NCBI RefSeq assembly: GCF_029784155.1
Contig: NC_073692.1
Coordinates: forward strand, 433,288,228-433,352,227
Reading direction: 5' to 3'
Source of the DNA: Uranotaenia lowii
Taxonomy: Eukaryota; Arthropoda; Insecta; Diptera; Culicidae
Length of the DNA stretch: 64,000 bases
Positions 31,883 to 41,754 of the stretch are shown here, one piece after another. The first letter of the stretch is position 1, and each line of letters starts with the position of its first letter. The notes under the pieces are model-generated. The model did no database searches and was not told the DNA's origin. It worked only from the letters and a program-made list of their open reading frames with translations. A program made the translations under genes and the position numbers.

Positions 31883-31912
31883 GACGGAATACTATGTAAA
31901 AAAAAAAAAAAA
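29255..31912 (+). mobile_element. RTE-like non-LTR retrotransposon, 5' truncated, recent
   Basis: A 13-bp target duplication ATAAATAAAACAA (29242-29254 and 31913-31925) encloses 2.66 kb that ends in an A run (31898-31912). The copy starts inside the endonuclease domain, so about the first half of that domain is missing. Its reverse transcriptase frame has no stop. The long duplication and clean frame imply recent insertion. It sits inside the TA-flanked insertion. Confidence 0.92.
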
Positions 31913-32116
31913 ATAAATAAAACAAAAATATTCCAAAAAGTTTTATTTCACGAATCAATTATTGTTAGGAGTGATAAGCGCAATATATGCAGTTCGTATA
32001 AACGTTACAATAGTACTCAATTATGAAAAAAAGTTGCTTCAAAACATTTCAATGATGAGCTTCTTCCAGTTTTCGTGTAAGCCATCGATGTTTTGTTTTG
32101 TTTATGTTTTTTCCAG

Positions 32117-33640
32117 TTAACAATCGTCTCGTCGACCAATTAATTTCGCACATTTATCCAAACTTTGGCAGTATTGATTGGGCTTTCGTCAAATTACAGG
32201 TAAGCGAACTTATCTAATTGAGTGAAACGACAGTTTTTAGGACAACATAATAATTAATCATTACTTCCGTTCGTATTAAAGGTGTCCCGTTTCACGGTCC
32301 GTCGACAAATTCCTCTGAAGCGGGGAATCCGAAAAGTGAGATAAAGCGTCCCTGGTTTATTTTAACATTTAGCAGCAATTTGGTTAGATCCAGTGTTTTC
32401 AGTTAAGCAAGGTAAGATAATTTATTTTTTTATTTCTTAAACGTTTTTAATTCTGCTCCGAATCATGATTCCAGCACTTAGGAAGTGGATGAACAAGATT
32501 CCACGAGTGGATTACCAAGAAGAGTAACCGTTTATATGATCTGGCTTATCGAGAATGTGACAGCAACTGTATGAAATTGGTGAGGACCGAATGCAGAAGT
32601 GGCTGTACAATGAGATGAGAAGCCGGAAAGCATCTTCAAATCTTCAGGACGGACAGGTATTTCGACAATTTTTTTATGTAAGTTTATAAATCTAAATTGA
32701 AGTCTCTTGGATAAGAGGCAAGTGCCAAAATGGTAAATCCGAACAGTATCTTAATGTTTTTTCGATACCAAATTCAATGGTATAACTTATTTTTGAATAC
32801 TTTTAAGAATGGGGAAAATTTATTGGGAGATTTTGAAATCTTTTTTTACCTTAGTATTCAAAACTATCTTACATATCTCAATCTGTTCTTGATACAACAC
32901 TTAAATTTTTTATAATTTTTAAATAAACTGCTCAAATACGAAAAATGTATCAAAAATCGAAAACTTTCAAAATTTTAAAGCGTTTTATAGAAATTATCAA
33001 CTTAACACTAATGTGCCTGTATAGGAATCTTTGGCAACTTATTATTGGCCTTAATGATTCAATTGTACATAGAAGCCATTTTCAAATTTGATGATTTTTC
33101 ACAGGAAATATTTTGACCGTATAGGTAATATTAATACAATGTCAATTATGTTATTAATAATAAATTAATAATACTAGCCAATCTTATTCTTACGACGATT
33201 TTATACAATTTCGATGTTGAATTCTCTAAACGCGAATGTGTCAAAAGTTAACATTTTTTTTAATTGATTTTATTTGAGAGGCTTGTTTAGTAGATTCATC
33301 TCAAACAGTAAACAAATTTATTTAGAGACTGATGATTATTGTTTTTTTTTGCAGCTCATAAGTGTGACGGATCCAGCGGCTTTACCGAACCAACTTAACA
33401 TTTTTGTCGTCGGGGTCTAAACAAGTTTCTTAGTGGATGTTCATTCTGGATGCTGTGGTGTTCAGGTGAGTTATCAGTCAACCGTTACGTTCAGCAGTAA
33501 ACGTTTCACTTTTTCTGGTGTGGTTTAACTTTTAACTTTTTTTTTCTTTTGTAGATTTTCCTTCACGCATATAATTGACGCGATGAATTTAGTGCCTACG
33601 TATGTGTTGGATGTAGGAGATGGACAAGGGTTGTAAAATA
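32117..33640 (+). pseudogene. Remnant of a multi-exon gene inside the TA-flanked insertion
   Basis: Good splice sites appear in the right order on the plus strand. Exon 32117-32199 follows TTTTTTCCAG and precedes GTAAGCG, and reads NNRLVDQLISHIYPNFGSID then WAFVKLQ. A stretch at about 32282-32333 reads VSRFTVRRQIPLKRGIRK. Exon 32475-32656 precedes GTATTTC; one frame contains LRKWMNKIPRVDYQEE then a stop, and another YEIGEDRMQKWLYNEMRS. Exon 33355-33465 follows TTTTTTTTTGCAG and precedes GTGAGTT. A further acceptor is at 33554. I do not recognise the protein. The basic Trp-containing segments would suit a DNA-binding part of a transposase, but that is inference. Stops and frame changes indicate decay. 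Confidence 0.45.
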
Positions 33641-33654
33641 ACATCGTTGATTGC

Positions 33655-34325
33655 CGTGCAAAACCGCCATATGGCCAGGCTTCTTCGATTCTCTTGATTT
33701 TTGCTCACTTTTTCTCATCTGCTTGTCAATCGCCTAAGAGAAACATGCTTTCTCACACTTAAACCGATCAAGCAGCCCACGTTTTGTTGCAGAGCATTTC
33801 AAAAACGCAGTCACCCAATTTCATTCGCGAAGGGAGAAATGTTCAACAGCTTCTCAGTTACTGGCTGAGAAATCAACGACCGAACAGAGATGGACGCTTC
33901 GGTTGTGGTTTATTTCAGCACTTGCTGGGGCCAATGTTGCATAATTTCATATAGGAAGAGGACGGTTCAATCACACATTAAAGCAGTCCACGTGATTTGG
34001 TGAAACGGCCAAATTTCATATGCGATTTGCATTTCTTTTTCTCTTAGGAGCGATGAGAATAGTAAAACTATGCCCTTGCCTTCACTGAGCAATTCATTTC
34101 ACTGATCACACGTAGCGCTGATGAGGTGTTTCCAGAGTCACACACCAACAGTGCTCTGACAGTAGAAGAGTGATCATTCGTTAGAGAAAAAATTTCTCTT
34201 GGCTCTCTCAGCAGCAGATGATGAAATGCTCATTTAAAATCCCCTCACAATTATTAGGAGCGAAAAAGTTCACTGTCTCCTTTTGGGCAAGATGAGCAAA
34301 ATGAAGCCTGCATATGGCTGTGCTT
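33655..34325. mobile_element. Inverted-repeat element within the gene remnant
   Basis: Near 33660 the segment GTGCAAAACCGCCATATGGC then CAGGCTTC is mirrored near 34300 by GAAGCCTGCATATGGCTGTG. Both are followed inwards by TTTGCTCA-type sequence. The match is imperfect. The inner part is pyrimidine/purine-biased with repeated TCTTTTCTC and GAGA stretches. Boundaries are approximate. Confidence 0.45.
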
Positions 34326-34510
34326 TTCAACAAGGAAAATCCATCGAAAAATGTGCTATGGAAACCGGTTTATTAGTGATTCAATTTGCAATTATTTTTA
34401 AGATTTATGTTGAGTGTTGTAATAATTATGTTAACAAATTTGAATATAAACTGGATAAGCAATAAAAATGGGATTATTTTTAACTGGAATTCTTATTAGA
34501 AATGAAAAAG

Positions 34511-34738
34511 CGCAAAAAAGTGTAAAATTACATCACATATGATGTAACAAGAAAGAAACGTCATAAGAAACGGAATTTTCCTCGTGAGTTTAATATTACA
34601 CGTCATTTAAATTTACATACGTGTACGTACGTGTACATACGTTTATATTCAAGTCGCACTGAAAATTCCGTCATATATGATGCTTCTTTTTATTTACATC
34701 ACATATGATGCAATTTTACAGATTTTTTTGGTAGTGTG
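34511..34738. mobile_element. 228-bp MITE-like unit at the right end of the insertion
   Basis: TGTAAAATTACATCACATAT near 34519 is the inverted complement of ATATGATGCAATTTTACA near 34704-34721. The right end matches that of the unit at 28893-29145, while the outer left terminus is degenerate. The centre contains a short GTACGTAC-type tandem run (34619-34640). Confidence 0.5.
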
Positions 34739-34740
34739 TA

Positions 34741-34912
34741 GGGCATACCGCAAGAAGCGACGCTGGGTAGCCTCGATACGTTCAGCCCCATTCTGGTAGA
34801 AAGGGCACCAAAAAGCTGAAGCATACTCGAGGATGGAACGAACTATACAGCAGTGAAGACTTTTCAGGCAATAAACATCTTTGAAGTCTTTGGCCATGCG
34901 AAATGCTTGTCG
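34741..34912 (-). pseudogene. CR1/Jockey-like reverse transcriptase (part 2 of the split copy)
   Basis: On the minus strand: AFRMAKDFKDVYCLKSLHCC, IVRSILEYASAFWCP and ERIEATQRRFLRYA. This is the region between the thumb and the C-terminal tail. It continues into 28890 when the 5.85-kb insertion is removed. Upstream it stops abruptly at about 34913 against a plus-strand CR1-like copy. Confidence 0.8.
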
Positions 34913-36770
34913 GTCGATTCCACATCAGTGATGAGTACGGCAAGTGCCTCTTTAGTGGATGGGACTGTCTTGAATGGAATGCATCAAAAAACGGTATACG
35001 GAACCAGTATAATCGAATGTTGGATTTAGTATTCACTGATGAGTCTATTTTGATAAGCACCATCATCGAGGCCAGCGAAGTTGTTGTTCCAATTGATGTG
35101 CATCATCCTCCGTTTGAGTTTGATATTTCTTTCCCGAAACCTGTAGGTTTTGTTGATGACTTCGATGAATCTGCTCGAAATTTCTGTCGAGCTGAATTTG
35201 AGTTAATGAACCGAGCGCTATCTGAAATTGACTGGACGATTTTCCAAAGATGTACTGATGTAGATATGGCTGTGAGTACAATCTGCTCCATTATGACTAA
35301 AGTTTTCGATAACTCTGTACCGCTGGTTCGGCCTTCGCTCCGACCTCCTTGGACAAATATTCGACTAAAACGGTTAAAACGGCTTCGATTAAAATGGTTA
35401 CGACAGTTTAGTAGCTCCCGCTGTCCATTTATCAAAATGAAATTAAATGATGCCACCAGAAGATATCGGATCTTTAATCGTTTTTGCTACCGTCGCTATT
35501 TGGATCGCACGCAATCTAAGCTTCGCCGCAATCCAAAAACGTTCTGGAAGTTTGTTAACAATAAAAGAAAGGAGTCTGGTCTACCTGCGATGCTTCATTT
35601 GAAAGACAGAACTGCCAAATCTTCTGCTGAGAAATGTAACCTCTTTGCCAGTCATTTTTCCAGTGTTTTTCCGATGCATTCGTTAAGTACAGATCAAATC
35701 AATGCAGCCGTCACTCTGTTACCCAGAGATGTGTTAGACCTCGACATCTTCGCGATTACTGAAGAAATGGTTCTTGATGCTATCAACAATTTGAAGTTTT
35801 CTACCTCAGCCGGAAAAAGTGGAATACCTTCGTGCGTTTTGAAAAGATGTAGCGCCATACTAGTAAAGCCTCTAACTCACATATTTAATCAGTCCTTCGA
35901 TCAACGAAAATTTCTTGACATCTGGAAAAGATCATTCATGAGCCCTGTCTTTAAAAAAGGTGACAAACAGGATGTGAGTAATTATCGAGGTGTCACGTCG
36001 CTTGCTGCCTGCTCGAAGGTTTTGAATGTGTTTGTGTTCGTTTAAAAGAAATTGCTATGCTATATACATATATATATATACGGATGTTACAGCCGCGTTT
36101 GATTCAGTGAATCACGAAATTTTGCTCAGAAAGTTACGTCGTTTAGGATTTTCGGAAAGACTGTGTATATGGATCAGAAGCTACCTAACAAACCGTCGTT
36201 TAGCAGTCAGAATTGGCTCCACTGAATCAACCGAATTTAATCCGATTGCAGGGGTACCACAAGGTAGTAAATTGGGACCATTATTGTTCACGCTGTTCTG
36301 CAATGATATAAAAACGCTTCTTGTTGGATGTGGAGTACTCATGTTTGTGGATGATCTGAAAATATTTATGATCATTAACAGTCTTGCTGATTGCTACGAA
36401 TTACAACAATACCTTGATACAGTAGTGAACTGGTGTGCTGTCAACTTTCTGGTTTTGAGTGTTCTGGTTTTGAGTAAGATTGTTGGCAAACAATTACACA
36501 GTGGAGACCGAATAAAGGAGCTTGGTGTTAATTTAGACAGTCATATGACTTTTAAGCACCACTACTCTGCTACTATTGAAAAAGCTAACCTGATGCTGGG
36601 ATTTATCATTCGTTTGAGCAAAGAATTTACTGATCCTGCCTGCCTGCGAGCTCTATACTGCTGTTTGGTTTGTTCAACATTAAAATCTGCAAGCCTTGTT
36701 TGGTGGCCATTTGAAGCTGTGAGGATAGCACGTTTTGAAGCAATTCAATGAAGATTTGTGCGACATTTGT
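34913..36770 (+). pseudogene. CR1-like non-LTR retrotransposon, plus strand, internally deleted
   Basis: The first part (to the stop near 36043) covers the end of the endonuclease (NQYNRMLDLVFTDESI, then VPIDVHHPP) and the start of the polymerase (SAGKSGIPSCVLKRC; FKKGDKQDVSNYRGVT). After a short (TA)n run the second part resumes with YTDVTAAFDSVNHEILLRKL, the GVPQGSKLGPLLF block and FVDDLKIF at the active site, where many relatives have YADD. It continues to SLVWWPFEAVRIARFEAIQ and a stop. About 50 residues around the usual QHGF-RST motif are missing at the (TA)n junction. Both ends are truncated and no target duplication was found. Inactive. Confidence 0.85.
36062..36079 (+). repeat. Short (TA)n run at an internal deletion
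   Basis: TATACATATATATATATA marks the point where the CR1-like copy has lost about 50 codons. The run may reflect the repair that made the deletion. Confidence 0.7.
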
Positions 36771-36777
36771 GACATCA

Positions 36778-37183
36778 TTAATATATCACGAAAATTAGTG
36801 GTCCTAAATAACTTCCTTGAGGCACACCGGAGCAGGCAAGCAAATGATTTGAAAAGGAGTCACCAATACGAACGGATAACTTTCGACCTGTTAAGTAACT
36901 GTGGAACCAGTGCAGAAGGGATCCACAGAAACCCAGACGTTCCAGCTTTGCGATAGCGATATCGTGGTTCACCTTGTCGAATGCAGCAGAAAGGTCAGTA
37001 TATATGGCGTCAGTTTGGGTTTTGTAAGTAAGTGAGTAAGTTAGTAGTCGTGGATCGTTTAGGCATGAACCCGTGTTGATCATTGGAAAGTTGGTGCTTA
37101 AAGAACGAATTAATGGGATCCAAGATAACCAATTCAAACAATTTGGCTATCGCGCATTGAGCTGAAATTCCGCGGTAGTTGTT
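36778..37183 (-). pseudogene. CR1-like reverse transcriptase, palm part (part 1 of a second split copy)
   Basis: Minus-strand blocks in order: RGISAQCAIAKLFELVILDP, SNDQHGFMPKRSTTTNLLT, a frameshift, IYTDLSAAFDKVNHDIAIAK, GFCGSLLHWFHSYLTGRK and SGVPQGSYLGPLIFVIY. It then ends abruptly where it meets the plus-strand copy. The next upstream codons (VNNY) are found at about 38959, beyond a 1.8-kb insertion. Confidence 0.8.
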
Positions 37184-38958
37184 AGGTATCAGGTATCAGA
37201 AAAGGGGTAGCGGCACGTTATCCAAACAAACGGGAAAATTGGGCCTAGCCTTTTTTTACAGATTTCATCATATACCTGAGAAACCTGAAAACCATAAAAG
37301 GATTAGAAAATAAATAAATATTTAGGGCATAAAGCCGATCCACGTAGGGATTTTAAAGCATTGAAGCTTATAACCACATTGGGTGAAAAATTACAGATTG
37401 TTATTTTAGTTTAAATTCTTAGAATTAGATACAGTTATAACAGGATAGGCGAGAGTACATAAAAGCTTTCTAGCAAACGAAAAACAGGCATATATGAGCT
37501 AAAATGAATCACACATTTTTGATTCACAACTACAAAATTCAGAAGATTTGAGTTTAAAATGATCAGAAAGTGTTCTAACCAGGATGCTACAATGAGGGCA
37601 AATCAACGATTTTATAATGGCAAAGTTGGCATTTAGCCTATCCACATAGGGATTTTTAAGCAATGAAGCTTTTTTTAATCATAATATTGGAAATAGAGAC
37701 TTTTTTTTAACTTTCTCTGTTAAATTCTAACATACATTAAAAAAAATGAAGTCGGGCAAAAGAGGGACATGTACACACACTAAGTGGAAGGTAAATATAG
37801 GTACAATAGTACCTCTGAATCATAGTTTAACCATACAAGAGATTCAGAGCACAAAGTCTTGATTTTATATATTTTTATTTAACTGACCAGTTAGCGCTCT
37901 GGTTAGACGACTACAAAGAGTTCCTGTGACAACAAATTTGAAACAAGCGATAGCTGTAGCAGTGGATTCTAGAACCAGGATTGACGTTTGATAACTAAAT
38001 ATCAGAGTACGATACTAGATGAGCTTTGACTCTTCTTAACACTATAGCCATTCTAAAGCTAAGGGAACATGTGTCAATACAAGAGAAATGACATGAATTA
38101 TGTGAAACAGATATGACTGTCGACATGCGATACAAGTTTTGATCGAAAGCTTGATTTAATAGGGAATTTTAAAGCCTTTTGGCAACCTAAAAGAAAATTT
38201 TTTTTTTGAACATTTTTTCCATGGAACCGATATTTGTACCGCTTGAATGATTGAATAACCATGACGCAATTTTAAAAATTCAATATCTTTATATGTAAGG
38301 ACATTTACCTCCACAAAATTCTGTTACCAATCCAAAGATAGAAGGGACTGAACACTTGTCCATAATAAGGAAAATACACTAATTTTGCGCTTGATGTAAC
38401 AGATATATCTGATGTAATTTAGATTATATTCTTCTATGATTTCAAATCGGTTAACATTAACAGATAGCCAAAAGAAATGGGACCGTAAGCGATGCGTTTG
38501 CGATTCACATTTGAACACATGCGAAGAGATTTTATTAAATTGAGTTACTAGGAGAGCAAAAAGATAAGTTAAATGAAAAATCATATTCCAAATTGGCAAA
38601 ACAAGAAAATATAGAAGAATACAGCTTGTGCAAATGCATGTACTACATATGCACTATTGGCATACCCTTCTCGAGAGAGAATACGTACAAAAGTTCAAAA
38701 ATACTAGCAAGAATTTAAAACTGATTCAGATTCAAAACATTTTCTTCCAATGTTTTGAACTTGAAAAACTTCTGAACTCTGCATGCAATAATTGACCTTG
38801 ACCTATTTTCTCCCCCGCCCAGATACAGCCTCATTGATTTCCAATAGACAGAAATATGAGATAAACGTATCTGGGAAGTACTGGATAAGTCGCTTCGTAC
38901 GACATGGACCAGTATCCCAGTGGCAGTATTCTTTTGGCCGCTGCCACACAGCCTAGTT
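37184..38958 (-). mobile_element. 1.8-kb insertion flanked by a 9-bp repeat, class uncertain
   Basis: GTAGTTGTT occurs at 37175-37183 and again at 38959-38967, at the exact point where the CR1-like frame is interrupted (VNNY/RGI). On the minus strand the insert would begin AGGCTGTGTGGCAGCGGCCA (complement of 38936-38955) and end with the short tandem ATACCTGATACCT. A 3' microsatellite tail and a 9-bp duplication suit a non-LTR element or SINE-like copy. The interior is AT-rich and encodes nothing recognisable, and may itself be nested. Confidence 0.55.
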
Positions 38959-39700
38959 GTAGTTGTTAACATCTCTCTTGTCGCCCTTCTTGTGAACAAG
39001 AAACATGTAGGCTTCCTTCCACAGTGAGGGAAAGATTCCAACATCCAGCGATGATTGGAAAATATGCCGAATAGGAAACAGCAAAAGTGGCATAAAACGC
39101 TTCAAAAAAGTAGCAGGTATACCATCCGGGCCCATAGATGTAGAGTTTTTCAGCTCAGCTGTCGCTTAAGATATGGATGCATCGTCGATTATGATACCGT
39201 TAAACGAAGAACCTATAGGCAATATATTTCTCACAGCTCTAGCCAGTTGCACAGGAGAAATGGATCCAGTTGTAAAAATGCTAGAGAACTTCTCGGCAAA
39301 TAGATCACAAATTTCGGGATCAGAGTTCACTGTGTCGCTATTCAGGAACATGTGAGACGGTAGCCTGATTCTCTCCGCTGATTTTTCACGTGCTTCTGAA
39401 AAGATTTCGGACTGCTCTTAAAATTCTGTTTTGCGATATTTGTCCTTAGTGTAGAGGGACTTATGCTTGTTGTAGTTGCGTAGTGCGCGCTGCTTAGCCG
39501 TCTTAAGTCTTCGAAGACTTCCAGTAACCCAGGGGGTCCGTGCTGCATTTCGGCACATGACGATCGATGATATAATTCAAGATGTTCGCAAACGTCTCGG
39601 CAGCTGCATTGGGATTAGAGAAATCGAGCTCAGTCTCCCAAATCAAAGCGTTTAGAGGCAGCTGGTTGATTTATGTGAGAGTTCAACTTTTTTCCTTTGT
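38959..39700 (-). pseudogene. CR1-like retrotransposon, linker and polymerase N-terminus (part 2 of the second split copy)
   Basis: On the minus strand, across several frames: ETFANILNYIIDRHVPKC near 39570, then a decayed linker with KSSPKSFQKHVKNQRRES near 39380, then ICDLFAEKFSSIFTTGSISP near 39290. Next come GPDGIPATFLKRFMPLLLFP near 39110 and VHKKGDKRDVNNY up to 38959. At least four stops or frameshifts are present. Domain order matches the plus-strand copy at 34913. Confidence 0.78.
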
Positions 39701-41754
39701 AAATGTATAGTTTTTGTGTAGTTGTTGGTGTATTTTGAGGTTATTTTTTGATATTTAAAATATAGGAGCATTTTCCAAGAGTAGACCAGTCTATGGCAAA
39801 AGGTTAGGCAATTGATAAACTAACATTTGTTGATATTATGAAGGTGTTTCGTATCCTTTATGATCAAGAAAACTCGTCAAAACCGTCAAAATAGAGACTG
39901 AGTAATGTTACCCCAAAGCATCAAATTCTAAACAAAGACGGAATCGATTTTTAAATCATATTTTAAGTAGCCTGATAAATGCAACTATGTTTTACGTTCA
40001 TAGGAATTCAGTACTGGTTTTAAAAATATGAAAAATGCCACATTCTCCTTAACAGAAAAAAAATAATCGAAATAAATTGAAAAAGTGATCAATCTTAACC
40101 CGGATTGAGGTATAAAGGAAAGTTTCACATAAAGCAAAGTTTTCCAATAATTTCATAGAAATTTAAGAAATTCATGCATGCTTACATACTTCGATAAATG
40201 ACTTCACTCAAGATTATTTATATGTGAGAATGTTCAAGGACAACTGTTAGTGTAGCTCACTTAATTTATAAATGAACCCCTCCAAGATCAATTGATTAAG
40301 TCTTTGGTATGTCCAGAAATCGAGCACCATACGCTAGACAAAAAAAATCGTTTACCGTTGTCAGCCACCGTAAAAAGCAGCTCGCAAAGTTTAACGCCCT
40401 CACCGTACTTAGCGCTGAATGAACGAACGGTAGAAAATAATTAGATACAAGATTTTTGCCAAACATTTGCATAATTGGCACATTATTGTTGTTGTTCGCT
40501 GTTGCTTCTTCACCGGGGCATCTGGTAAGCGCACTAAAAACCAAAAAACGTAACAAATATGAACACAATTGAATCAGGCAGGACGAACGACAGCAGCCAA
40601 AAAAAAATCAACAATAATGAGGAGGAAAACTGCCCTTTGGAAAATCCTCCTCACGAAGGGCGAAGGAAGCATAACAATAACAACAGGTCCCGTGGGAGAT
40701 AAACTTAAATTTGTTTGCTTCCCAATTGCTTCCACATTCGAGGGCCGTTATCATCATCACCCCCGTACTTAGGATTGTCGACTCAAAAAGGTTATTTCGA
40801 AAAGCAAACCCAGAAAACAAGGGTGGTTAATGTCGTGCAACGCCATAAAAATCTATATTCTTGTCACACACTACTAACTGGGAAACGATTTCACCTAAAG
40901 GTTTTTTTTCTAGTTTCTCTACCTCAAGTAAGGATTGAAGAAAAATTCGCATTCCGATTCGCACGAACAGATTTGCTCCGGTGAAACAGCCTGTAGTTGA
41001 AGAAAATTAGCTCCCATGGGTGTCGTTTGACATTTTTCCCAGGCTTGGCAGCAGCTCGTTTTGCCGAAAAATTGCACGTGCTGCAATGAATCACGACACG
41101 ACGTTCTTGAGGAATTGAAACTTTCCCATCCGTCGGTAATTTGCTCAGGATGCATGTGGGCTCCGGTGTTCACACTATCCGGTGAAAATGTGTATCGTGC
41201 TGCAGCTAAAAACCGACTGCAATATGTTTTTTCCCCAGGGATTTCCACCAACAGTAATAGCAATAGGAATGGTGGGCGTGTGCTTAGTTCTAGGAAATAT
41301 GGGAAAAGCTCAACAGCGCCATTTGGCGAAAGGTGGTCGGTTTTAGAAGCTTGGGGGAAAATGCGATTTCCCCCGCAGATTTTCCCCTTGTTAAAGATTT
41401 GGAGTTCATTCAAACAGATGTATCTGCACGACTTTTCCAGATATTACGTTTAGCCCAAGCATGCCTCTGACCTAATGGAATGAATATTTGTATCCAATTT
41501 TATCCATTTTTGTGACAACAATGCAACGTTGCTTGAAACATTTTACTCTTGAATAGTGTCAGTAGATATAAAATCGATTTAAACTGCCAGTTTGCCCTCT
41601 TCGGTGATAATTCGTAGTTTAAATGATAGATTCCGATTCCAATCATTCAAAAAATCACTCAATGAGCATAAAAGTAAATGCCGATTGGATAATCCAAAAA
41701 ATTTGGAACGAATTCGGTAGACATATTTTTCAAAAAAATTTTACTTGATCAGGA
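39701..41754. other. Span with no supported gene before the large minisatellite
   Basis: AT-rich to about 40300, then less AT-rich to 41450. Frames of 89-164 codons overlap on both strands at 40569-41453 without recognisable domains, for example a Cys-containing 130-codon plus-strand frame at 41061-41453 starting MPKNCTCCNESRHDVLEE. The two strands have equally good frames, so no gene is called. The patch might be regulatory DNA of a gene outside or an old element. Confidence 0.4.

Larger units (their letters stand above)
28893..34738. mobile_element. 5.85-kb TA-flanked insertion with TIR-like ends, splitting a CR1-like gene
   Basis: The outer sequence changes abruptly from CR1-like coding DNA at 28891-28892 and returns to it at 34739-34740, with TA at both junctions. 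Removing the insert and one TA restores the reading RRFLRYA-LRHLNWQDPF. The left end CACAGCAAAAAAATCTG is mirrored by the right end CAGATTTTTTTGGTAGTGTG. TA duplication points to Tc1/mariner-like integration. The insert contains a MITE-like unit at its left end, an RTE-like copy, remnants of a multi-exon gene, an internal inverted-repeat element and a second MITE-like unit at its right end. It may be one large element or a composite bounded by two related MITEs. Confidence 0.75.

Noticed and set aside
40919..41453. 164-codon minus-strand and 130-codon plus-strand frames over the same DNA
   Set aside because: Both strands are equally open and neither is recognisable, which is expected by chance in less AT-rich DNA.
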